Assembly (NCBI GenBank): GCA_040007095.1
Contig: JBDTVS010000241.1
Location: 9,751-73,750, forward strand
DNA from: JBDTVS01 sp040007095
GTDB lineage: Bacteria > Acidobacteriota > Vicinamibacteria > Vicinamibacterales > CAVVIG01
DNA length: 64,000 bases
Direction: 5' to 3'
Part shown: positions 57,034 to 64,000 of the stretch, piece after piece
Position numbering within the stretch: position 1 is the first letter of the stretch
Layout of the letters: each line of letters opens with the position of its first letter
Notes under the pieces: model-generated
The model's input: the letters and a program-made list of their open reading frames with translations, nothing else
Databases searched by the model: none
Told to the model about the DNA's origin: nothing
Position numbers and translations under genes: made by a program

Positions 57034-60000
57034 TCACACCGCAGCCCGCGTCCCTTCGCCGTGACCCGAACGACGGTTCCACCACACCCGCACGTCCTCG
57101 CCGATCGCGAAGAGGCACGGCGTCATGAACAGCACGTGCAGGCTCGACGTCACCATCCCGCCGATACTGGGCGCGGCGATTGGCTTCATGATCTCCATCC
57201 CTGCGCCGGTCGCAAACATCACCGGCAGCAGCGACAGGACGATGGCTGCAACCGTCATCAGCTTCGGACGCAGGCGTGTCGCCGAGCCATCGATCACCGC
57301 GTCGACGTAGGACTGCCCCTCGCGGCGGTGATCGAGCGCCCCGCGGATGAAGATGACCATGATGATGCCGGTCTGCACGGCGACGGCGAACAGTGAGATG
57401 TAGCCGACGATGACGGCGGTGGTCATGGGATAGCCCAGCAGCCATTGCAGAAACACGCCGCCGACCATCGCGAATGGCACCGACAGCAGGATCAGGACGC
57501 TCTCCGCGACCGATCTGAACGCGACGACCAGCAGCCCGAAAATGATGATCAGCGTCAGCGGCACGATCACGCGCATCCGGGCGCGCGCCGCCGTGGCGTA
57601 CTGATAGAGGCCGGTCCACTCGATCGAGTAGCCCGCGGGCAGCGACAGGTTCTGGTTGAGCAGCGCCTGCGCGCCGTCGACGTAGTCCGGACCGGTGACG
57701 TTCTGGAGATCGACGTAGATGTAGCCCGCCGGAGCGCCGTTGTCGTTCCGGATCATCTCCGGCATCTTCCGCACCGACACGTCCGCGATGTCGCCCAACA
57801 GCACCGCGCGCCCGTCGCCGGTCACCACCGGCGTGTTCTTGAGCTTGTCGAGGGTGTCGATGTACTCGGGCGAGTACTGCACGCCCAGGGGAATGACCGT
57901 GTTGTTGGCCTGTTTGACGCCGGCGATGTTGTCGCCGCCGATCGCGTAGCGGACCGTCGTCATCGCCTCGTCGACGGTGACACCGTGCTCGGCCATGCGC
58001 CGGAGATCGTTCCGCACGTCGACGTAATAGCCTTCGGAGATGCGCTCGGCGATCACCGACTTGGTGCCGGGCAGACTCCTGAGCAGCGTCTCGGCCTGCT
58101 GGGAGATCTCCTCGATGACCGCGACTTCGGGGCCCTTCACCTTGAGGCCGACCGGCGTCTGGATGCCGGTGCTCTGCATCATGACGCGCCCCCGGATCGG
58201 TTGGACCCACGCGTTCACGTAGCCGATCGTTTCCGCCGCCTGGTCCATTTCCGAGACCAGCTTGTCCTTCGTCATCCCCTTGCGCCACTTCGATTTCGGC
58301 TGCAGGAGCACCGTGGTCTCGATCATCGTCAGCGGCGCAGGATCGGTCGAGGTGTCCGCCCTGCCGATCTTGCCGAAGACGCGGTCGACCTCCGGAAACG
58401 CCTTCAGCTTCTTGTCCATCTGCTGCACGATCCAGCCCGCTTCCCGGTTCGGCAATCCCGGGAGCGTCGTCGGCATGTAGAGGATGGCGCCCTCGTCGAT
58501 GTCGGGCAGGAAGTCTTTGGGAAACCTCGTCAGCAGCACGGCGGCTGGAATCAACACCAGCATGCCGGTAGCGGTGAACGCATAGCGGTACCTGATCACG
58601 CCCCGCAGCGCGGACCGGTACGATCTGACGGCCAGGCTTTCCCTGAAGTCCTTGCGGGCGGCGGTCTCGCGCTTGAAAATCCAGAGGACGATCAACGGGA
58701 GCAGCAGCATCGTGAGCAGCGTCGAGAAGGCCATCGCGAACGTCTTGCTGTAGGCCAGCGGATCGAACAGGCGGGCTTCACGCTCTTCCAGAAAGAACAC
58801 GGGCAGGAACGAGGCCAGAATGATCAACAACGAGAACAGCAGCGGCTTGGCGACCGACGCGATCGACCGGACCAGGATCTCCTGCTTCTCGAGACGGTCG
58901 ACGGGCCCGCGCATCGAGAGCTCGGCCGTGCAATTCTCCACAATCACAATCGTGGCGTCGGCAATCTCGCCGATCGCGATCGCCAGACCTGCCAGCGAAA
59001 ACAAGTTGATCGTCTGCTTGAAGGCGACGAGCGGGATCGCGGTGAACACCGTGCTGAGCAGCAGGATCGCAATCGGCCCCACCGCGGTACGGACACTTCG
59101 CAGAAACAGCACGGTCACCAGGATCAGCACCGCGAGCTCGATGCCCAGGGTTTCGAAGAACTGCCGGAGGGTCGCCCAGATCCACGCCGAACGATCGTAG
59201 GTCGTGACGACTTCAACCCCGGCCGGCAACACCGTCCGGATCTGTTGGAGCTTCTGATTCAGCGCCCGCGTGATCGCCAGGACGTTCTGATCCTGCTCCA
59301 TGATCGCGATGCCGCCGACGACCTCGCCGGCTCCGTCGAGATCGACCGTGCTTCGCCGCTGGTCGTAGCCGACCTGGAGGTAGCCGACGTCCTTCAGCGC
59401 GACTGGCGTGCCGTCAGGACGACGGCCGATCACCACCGAGTCCAGGGAATCGATGTCCTCGGTGTTCACGACGCCGCGCAACTGATAGTCGCGGTTCGTG
59501 ACCTCGATCATCCGCCCGCCGGCCTCCTGAAACACGCCCTGGAGCGCGACGATGACCTGCTTGAGGGGAATGCCCGCCTGCGCCAGCAGCGGCGGAAAGA
59601 TCTTGACCTGATACTGCTTCTCCAAGCCGCCGACCGACGCCACTTCCGCGATGCCGGGCACCGTCTGAAGAGCCGGCTTGATCTGGTTTTCGTTCACCAG
59701 GCGCAGGTCGCGCAGGTCGTGCGCACGTTCGTGGTCGACGAGTGCGTACTGATAAATCCAGCCCATGCTGCTGGCATTGGGACCGAGCGTCACGCTGGCG
59801 TCCGGCGGAAGTTGAGGGCGGATGGCGTTGATGCGGTCGAGGACCAGTTGCTGCACCGTCGCGCGACGGGCGGTACTGCTCAGGATGACGTAGATGAACG
59901 AGTAGCCCATGTGCGACGAGCCCCGCAACGCCTGGATGTCGGGCGAGCCAACCAAGGCGCTGATCAGCGGTTCGGTCACCTCCCGTTCCAGCAACTGCGG

Positions 60001-60168
60001 GCTTCTCGGCCACTTGACGTAGACGACAATCTGCGGGTCTGAAATATCGGGAATCGCATCCAACGAGGCGGTGCGAATCGCATAGGCGCTCAGCAGCACG
60101 CCGGCGGCCACCAGGAACCACGCGACGGACCTCCAGCGGATCACCGCCCTGATGACGCTGGTGATCAT
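57034..60168 (-). CDS. cusA: Cu(I)/Ag(I) RND efflux pump (CusA-like)
   Basis: 1044 residues of the HME-RND family. The TM4 motif is LAIAIGEIADATIVIVENC, with the conserved Asp. All three methionines that form the periplasmic copper site in E. coli CusA have counterparts here: LYMPTTLPGLPNREAGW, PLTMIETTVLL and VMMQSTGIQTPVGLKV. The C-terminal GGMVTSSLHVLFMTPCLFAIG is also typical. It overlaps the short adaptor gene by 4 bp (ATGA at 60165-60168). No outer-membrane factor is encoded beside it; the nearest outer-membrane protein is the porin at 62254. Confidence 0.92.
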   Translation of the reverse strand: MITSVIRAVIRWRSVAWFLVAAGVLLSAYAIRTASLDAIPDISDPQIVVYVKWPRSPQLLEREVTEPLISALVGSPDIQALRGSSHMGYSFIYVILSSTARRATVQQLVLDRINAIRPQLPPDASVTLGPNASSMGWIYQYALVDHERAHDLRDLRLVNENQIKPALQTVPGIAEVASVGGLEKQYQVKIFPPLLAQAGIPLKQVIVALQGVFQEAGGRMIEVTNRDYQLRGVVNTEDIDSLDSVVIGRRPDGTPVALKDVGYLQVGYDQRRSTVDLDGAGEVVGGIAIMEQDQNVLAITRALNQKLQQIRTVLPAGVEVVTTYDRSAWIWATLRQFFETLGIELAVLILVTVLFLRSVRTAVGPIAILLLSTVFTAIPLVAFKQTINLFSLAGLAIAIGEIADATIVIVENCTAELSMRGPVDRLEKQEILVRSIASVAKPLLFSLLIILASFLPVFFLEEREARLFDPLAYSKTFAMAFSTLLTMLLLPLIVLWIFKRETAARKDFRESLAVRSYRSALRGVIRYRYAFTATGMLVLIPAAVLLTRFPKDFLPDIDEGAILYMPTTLPGLPNREAGWIVQQMDKKLKAFPEVDRVFGKIGRADTSTDPAPLTMIETTVLLQPKSKWRKGMTKDKLVSEMDQAAETIGYVNAWVQPIRGRVMMQSTGIQTPVGLKVKGPEVAVIEEISQQAETLLRSLPGTKSVIAERISEGYYVDVRNDLRRMAEHGVTVDEAMTTVRYAIGGDNIAGVKQANNTVIPLGVQYSPEYIDTLDKLKNTPVVTGDGRAVLLGDIADVSVRKMPEMIRNDNGAPAGYIYVDLQNVTGPDYVDGAQALLNQNLSLPAGYSIEWTGLYQYATAARARMRVIVPLTLIIIFGLLVVAFRSVAESVLILLSVPFAMVGGVFLQWLLGYPMTTAVIVGYISLFAVAVQTGIIMVIFIRGALDHRREGQSYVDAVIDGSATRLRPKLMTVAAIVLSLLPVMFATGAGMEIMKPIAAPSIGGMVTSSLHVLFMTPCLFAIGEDVRVWWNRRSGHGEGTRAAV

Positions 60169-60968
60169 CTGGGCTTTGTCCCCGTTGGCTCCTGCTCAGT
60201 CCCTTTCAGCTTGTGTTCGGCGTCGATGAAAAAGCTGCCGAAGGTCACCACCTGTGCGTCTTCCTCGATGCCGTCGAGGACCTGCGTGAACAACTCGCCT
60301 TGGATGCCGGTGTGAATCTGCGCCGGCACATATTGTCCGGGCTGCTGCTGCACGTAGACGATGTGTCTGTCGCCCTCCTCGATGATCGCCTCGTTCGGCA
60401 CGGTCAGGAACGGTCCCCGCTCGACGACGATCTCCATGACATAGTGGGCCGAATTCTGGCGACCGAGAGCCGTCAGCGACGCTTCGACCTCGACGCCTCC
60501 GGCGCGTGGCACGATTCGCGTGATATACGCCTGGTACATCGACGATTTCGAGCTGGGCGGGAACGCCCGCACGCGCTGCCCGACCTTCACCAGCCCGGCT
60601 TCGACTGCGGACAACGACCCGCCGAGGATCTTCCCGGTCTTGTCGATCGTGCCCACCGTGCGTATCCACGTCTGGATCGGACGCAGCGACGCGGCGCTCA
60701 GGGTCAACGTCAGCGCCGCCGCCTGAGATTCGGAGATCGTCGTGCCCTTTGGACCGGCGAGGCGGGTGTGTTGGCGGACGTCCTGGGCGGCCGCCGAGCT
60801 GGCGACGAGCACCGAGACGAGGACGAGCGATGCGATCAGGCGCAGCACCGCAGCAGCCGCCGAGGCTGAAGGTCTCAGGCCGCCCCAGGCACGGGTGAGG
60901 TGGCGGCTCGCCGGCCAGGCGCGACACCGGGCGTTGAGCTCGAGTCGCGACGCGGCGAACACCAGCAC
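60165..60968 (-). CDS. Short RND periplasmic adaptor (CusB-like, hairpin-less)
   Basis: 267 residues, start GTG at 60968. A long basic N-terminus, then a signal segment (LRLIASLVLVSVLVASSAAAQD). The rest aligns with the beta-barrel and C-terminal parts of CusB (LSAASLRPIQTWIRTVGTIDKTG; EAGLVKVGQRVRAFPPSSKSSMYQAYITRIVPRAGGVEVEASL; VPNEAIIEEGDRHIVYVQQQPGQYVPAQIHTGIQGE). It lacks the alpha-helical hairpin that normally reaches the outer-membrane factor; typical adaptors have about 400 residues. It is coupled to the CusA-like gene. How the pump connects to an exit duct is unclear. Confidence 0.82.
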   Translation of the reverse strand: MLVFAASRLELNARCRAWPASRHLTRAWGGLRPSASAAAAVLRLIASLVLVSVLVASSAAAQDVRQHTRLAGPKGTTISESQAAALTLTLSAASLRPIQTWIRTVGTIDKTGKILGGSLSAVEAGLVKVGQRVRAFPPSSKSSMYQAYITRIVPRAGGVEVEASLTALGRQNSAHYVMEIVVERGPFLTVPNEAIIEEGDRHIVYVQQQPGQYVPAQIHTGIQGELFTQVLDGIEEDAQVVTFGSFFIDAEHKLKGTEQEPTGTKPR

Positions 60969-61018
60969 CGACGACCCTGACGAGGGCCGTCGGCGGTAGC
61001 AGCCCGTGGCATCCGGGA

Positions 61019-62212
61019 TCAGTGGCAGTAGTTGTCCTTGCTGTCCATGATGTGCGTGCCCCAGGGGTAGAGTCCGACATTGAAGACCTTTTCCACCGTT
61101 TCGGTCTTGGCATCGATGATGACGACCGCGTTCTCAGTCGAGTCCGCGAGATACAGCTTTTCGTCGGCGGTGTCGGTCGTCGCGGTCTCGAGCTGAATGT
61201 TCGTGCCGATCTTGATCCGGCCCTTTGGCCTGAGCGTCTTCATGTCGTAGACGTAGACGAATCCACTGGTCGAGCTTATAACAAACGCCTTGCCGGCAGC
61301 GAAGTTCACGCCGGTCATGTTCTCGCCGGCCTCCAGCGTGGCCGCGACCTTGTCGGAGCGCAGGTCGATGATCGAGATGGTCTGGTCGCCGTTGTTGGGC
61401 GTGATCGCGTAGTTGCCGTCGTGGCTCATGTAGATCCGCCACGGATCCTTGCCGACCCTGATCACCTTGGTCACCTTGTCCTCCCGGGGATCGATCTTGC
61501 CGACCACGCCGAGATCGGTATCGGCCGCGTAGAGGAATTTCCCGTCGTTGGTGATTTGCGGGATGTTGATGCCTTTGATTTCTCCCAGATACTTCGCGGG
61601 GTCCAGCTTCGCGACGCCAGGGACTTCGGCAATCTGGATCTTCTTCAGCAGTTCGTGGCGGCGCACGTCGATGACGCCGACCCAATGCGCGCCGTAATTG
61701 CCGACATACGCCTTCGAGCCATCGGGCGAGAACACGGTGTTCAGCGGTTCGACCAGGCCGGGAATCGTCTTGATCTTCGTCAGCGACACCATGTCGATCA
61801 CCGAGATGGAATCGCCATCAGGATTGCCCTGGTAGTACCAACGGCCATCCGGTGAAAAGGCGAGGTGCTCCGGCGCGATGTCGACGTTGATGACCTTCAC
61901 CAGCTGGAGCGTCTTCGCATCGATGATGTAGGCCTTGTTGGCGCGCGTCCCGCCGGTGACGACGTAGCGGCCGTCAGGGGACATCATTACCATGTGCGGG
62001 TTGACGTTGTTGCCGAGAAAAGTCTTGCCGACGATCTTTTTGGTCTTGATGTCCATGAACGCGATCTCGTTCGAGTCGCGATTGACGATCATGACCACCG
62101 AAGTGGGATCGACCACCTTTACGTCGGCGGCGCGCAGGCGGGGGCCCGCCAGTGAGGCGCCGACGATCAACGCCGCCGTACCTGCGGTGAGAAGTCGTCT
62201 TGCAGTTGCCAT
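61019..62212 (-). CDS. Secreted YVTN beta-propeller protein
   Basis: 397 residues with signal peptide MATARRLLTAGTAALIVGASLAGPRLRAA. There are about seven blades of the YVTN/cytochrome-D1-like type (SVVMIVNRDSNEIAFMDIKTKKIVGKTFLG; PDGRYVVTGGTRANKAYIIDAKTLQLVKVI; GSKAYVGNYGAHWVGVIDVRRHELLKKI; LYLADSTENAVVIIDAKTETVEKVFNVG). There is no haem-binding CxxCH; it ends in DNYCH. The family is used for periplasmic metal or haem cofactor handling and surface adhesion. GGAGGA ribosome binding site. It lies in a run porin - propeller - adaptor - CusA on one strand, so it probably works with the copper pump. Confidence 0.88.
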   Translation of the reverse strand: MATARRLLTAGTAALIVGASLAGPRLRAADVKVVDPTSVVMIVNRDSNEIAFMDIKTKKIVGKTFLGNNVNPHMVMMSPDGRYVVTGGTRANKAYIIDAKTLQLVKVINVDIAPEHLAFSPDGRWYYQGNPDGDSISVIDMVSLTKIKTIPGLVEPLNTVFSPDGSKAYVGNYGAHWVGVIDVRRHELLKKIQIAEVPGVAKLDPAKYLGEIKGINIPQITNDGKFLYAADTDLGVVGKIDPREDKVTKVIRVGKDPWRIYMSHDGNYAITPNNGDQTISIIDLRSDKVAATLEAGENMTGVNFAAGKAFVISSTSGFVYVYDMKTLRPKGRIKIGTNIQLETATTDTADEKLYLADSTENAVVIIDAKTETVEKVFNVGLYPWGTHIMDSKDNYCH

Positions 62213-62253
62213 CTTGTCCTCCTACCCCGATTGAACCTCAGGACCTATGGTCC

Positions 62254-63882
62254 TCAGAATCTCGCTTGCAAACGAATCGCCGGCACGAGGAACCCGAAGG
62301 AGGGGTTCTCGCTCGGTGCATCGAAGATATGCTGCAGATGGAATGAGAGCCGCAACTTTTCAGACATCTGAAAGTTGTAATAGCCTTCGACCAGCCGTTC
62401 GTGGTCGCCCGCTTCGAGGTTGGTTTGAGCGTAGCCGAAGCCCCAGACATCCAATGGGTTGAACACGAAACCATTCTGCAGCTGAAAGCCAAGGCTATAG
62501 AAATGATCGCGTTGGGTCTCGCCCTCCGCGCTGCCATAGCGGCCGAACACTCCGAAGAGATTCGTCAGCTTCTGATCGACGCTGATGCCGACCGCCGATC
62601 GGTTGCGTTCGCTGCTGTTGTCGTTACGAAACCACACGCGGTAGTTCCCTTCCGCCAGCCCTGGCGGGCGCGCGATGTAGTCGACCTCCGCCAGGGAATA
62701 GATTGATTGGGAGAGGTTGGTCGCATCGTTGTTGCTCTGCTGGAACCCCGCCTTGAACGCCAAGCCATTCTTGGCGTCGAAGACGCCGACCACGCCGGCG
62801 CCGTTGGTCGCCAGTCCCAACGACGGATTGTTGACCAGGGCATCGCTGATGAACTGCGTCGTCTCGTCGTTGGCGATGGCGTTGCGGTCGAAATAATTGG
62901 CCAGGTCGAGGCGTCCGGCGCTGATGGCGAGCTTCTGGGAGAAGAGCTCGGTTCTCAACCACGCCTCACGCACGTTCACTTCGTTTTGACGAACGAGGCG
63001 GGCGGTGTAGCTGTTGAGCAGCGTCAGACCCTGAATCTCCGCGTCGGGGGGCGCTCCGCTGAGCCCGACAATGTCGGCAAAGAAGCTCGTGTACTGGGCC
63101 AGGCCGCCCGAAAACAGCAGGTCGGCCGAGGCGAGTTGGTAGGCGTGCCCGGCAGCCTGGGCGCGATCGCCGGAGGTCTGCCTGGCAAACTGCGTGACGC
63201 TGGCCGCGCTCACGCCCACGGCGATCTTCTTGCTGTCCTGATCCGAGAACGCCTGCTCGAGCTTCTCGCTCAGCCACTGCCGGCGGTAGACCCGCTCCCG
63301 CTGATAGGTGACCTTCTTCTCCGCCCCTGGGACCGGCTCGTCAGTCTCGTTGCCGTTCTTGTCGACGTAGACGTCGATCCGCTTGACGCGCGTCTCGGGT
63401 TCGGACAGCACCGTGCCGGATTCGACGTCGTTCAGGCGCTGCTCCAGCACCTTGATCCGATTGAGGAGCGTTTGCACGTCGGACGCTCCGGCCAGCGCGG
63501 CAGCGGACGGTGGCTCGCCACCCGGAACCTCCAGCGTTTCGAGCGTGAGGGCGATCGTCTGCGCGATCGGCACCGTGATCTCCTGCGACGTCCGCGAGAG
63601 CCCAGGAGCATCCGCTTGGAGCACATACCGGCCCGGAGGCACCTGGTCGAATACGAAGGTGCCGTCCGCCTTCGAACGGACCGTTCGGTCGGTCGCCCCC
63701 GGTCGCATGCCCGGCATGGCCGCCATCGCCGACGGCGGCGGCACCAGCGACACCTCCGCATCGGCAACGGCCGCGCCTTGTTGATTGCTCACGCGGCCGT
63801 TCACCGAGGAGTTTTGCGCCCAGGCCAGCGACGCCATGAGCAGGATCACCGTACTCGTGATCCCGATGCGAGTTCTCTCCAT
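62254..63882 (-). CDS. Outer-membrane porin with N-terminal carboxypeptidase-like domain
   Basis: 542 residues from the ATG at 63882 (ribosome binding site GAGGTG); signal peptide MERTRIGITSTVILLMASLAWAQ. Next a carboxypeptidase-regulatory-like domain (NGRVSNQQGAAVADAEVSLVPP...GTFVFDQVPPGRYVLQADAPG), a short coiled-coil linker (DVQTLLNRIKVLEQRLNDVE), and an OprB/carbohydrate-porin-like barrel (YTSFFADIVGLSGAPPD; NVREAWLRTELFSQKLAISAGRLDLANYFDRNAIANDETTQFISDALVNNPSLG; VWGFGYAQTNLEAGDHERLVEGYYNFQMSEKLRLSFHLQHIFD) ending with a terminal Phe. It is first in the copper-pump run. Thirteen-bp tandem repeats lie upstream. Confidence 0.88.
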   Translation of the reverse strand: MERTRIGITSTVILLMASLAWAQNSSVNGRVSNQQGAAVADAEVSLVPPPSAMAAMPGMRPGATDRTVRSKADGTFVFDQVPPGRYVLQADAPGLSRTSQEITVPIAQTIALTLETLEVPGGEPPSAAALAGASDVQTLLNRIKVLEQRLNDVESGTVLSEPETRVKRIDVYVDKNGNETDEPVPGAEKKVTYQRERVYRRQWLSEKLEQAFSDQDSKKIAVGVSAASVTQFARQTSGDRAQAAGHAYQLASADLLFSGGLAQYTSFFADIVGLSGAPPDAEIQGLTLLNSYTARLVRQNEVNVREAWLRTELFSQKLAISAGRLDLANYFDRNAIANDETTQFISDALVNNPSLGLATNGAGVVGVFDAKNGLAFKAGFQQSNNDATNLSQSIYSLAEVDYIARPPGLAEGNYRVWFRNDNSSERNRSAVGISVDQKLTNLFGVFGRYGSAEGETQRDHFYSLGFQLQNGFVFNPLDVWGFGYAQTNLEAGDHERLVEGYYNFQMSEKLRLSFHLQHIFDAPSENPSFGFLVPAIRLQARF

Positions 63883-63946
63883 ATACAAGCACCTCACCGC
63901 CAAACAGGTTTGCCAATCTGACGCGAGACGCAGTCGCAAGACACTG

Positions 63947-64000
63947 TTACCAAACGACGTTACCAAACGACGTTACCAAACGACGTTACCAAACGACGTT
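63947..64000. repeat. Tandem 13-bp repeat upstream of the porin gene, cut by the window edge
   Basis: Four perfect units of TTACCAAACGACG begin at 63947, 63960, 63973 and 63986, and the array runs off the end of the window. The first unit lies 65 bp upstream of the porin start codon. There are no spacers, so it is not a CRISPR. It could be an operator array, an iteron-like array or a slipped-strand microsatellite; the sequence alone does not decide. Confidence 0.75.

Noticed and set aside
63947..64000. CRISPR array
   Set aside because: The 13-bp units are directly adjacent with no spacers and no cas genes are present.

Overview
The window is GC-rich, densely coded DNA with no rRNA, tRNA, phage or IS transposase gene that I can see. 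Its family content suggests an acidobacterium of the Vicinamibacteria (subdivision 6) type: Oar-like TonB receptors with carboxypeptidase-like N-termini, a planctomycete-type cytochrome c/DUF1587-1585 protein next to a Tat-exported DUF1552 protein, ankyrin-repeat proteins, a CadC-like TPR regulator, and dispersed palindromic repeats. This assignment is inference from content, not a database match.

Left part (1-8340): a truncated lipoprotein gene, then catabolic or redox genes. These are a UbiD-like decarboxylase, a GIY-YIG protein overlapping a luciferase-like flavin monooxygenase, a di-heme cytochrome, an HpaB-fold flavoprotein divergent from an SDR, and a 3-hydroxyisobutyrate-dehydrogenase-like enzyme. 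8398-15784 is a minus-strand block of secreted redox proteins (two small multi-heme cytochromes, an ankyrin protein, DUF1552, DUF1587-1585 cytochrome). It is divergent from a two-component pair of a beta-propeller/Y_Y_Y histidine kinase and a NarL-type regulator. 19970-31060 holds a small outer-membrane protein, a CadC-like regulator, a DUF5654 protein, a large TonB receptor, and an MFS transporter/alcohol dehydrogenase/semialdehyde dehydrogenase/aldo-keto reductase run.

Right part (31225-63882) is a metal and cytochrome island. A TonB receptor, a polytopic membrane protein, a MotA/TolQ/ExbB protein, a DUF2149 protein and a membrane-anchored CobN-like chelatase form an operon like the hmuRSTUV haem-uptake loci of Bacteroidetes. 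Next come class-II-like lipocytochromes, a cupredoxin, a PepSY membrane protein, a Cys-rich CWC protein, a His-rich protein with CzcCBA-type efflux, a HupE/UreJ-like membrane protein, and a CusA-type Cu(I)/Ag(I) pump with an unusually short adaptor, a YVTN propeller and a porin.

The most interesting signal is regulatory. Six promoters in the island share a two-heptamer direct repeat, AATTCAG-N4-TCTTCAG, on an 11-bp period. Each lies exactly 22 bp upstream of a -10-like hexamer (five TANNNT, one CACAAT) and has no recognisable -35. This is the geometry of a Pho box bound by an OmpR/PhoB-type activator. The six promoters precede the CobN/TonB operon, three related cytochromes, the CWC/PepSY operon and the czc operon, which together look like an undescribed metal/haem regulon. 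Several palindromic mobile-like elements also sit in the window. One appears to encode the signal anchor of the CobN-like protein and another appears to have removed the signal peptide of a lipoprotein.
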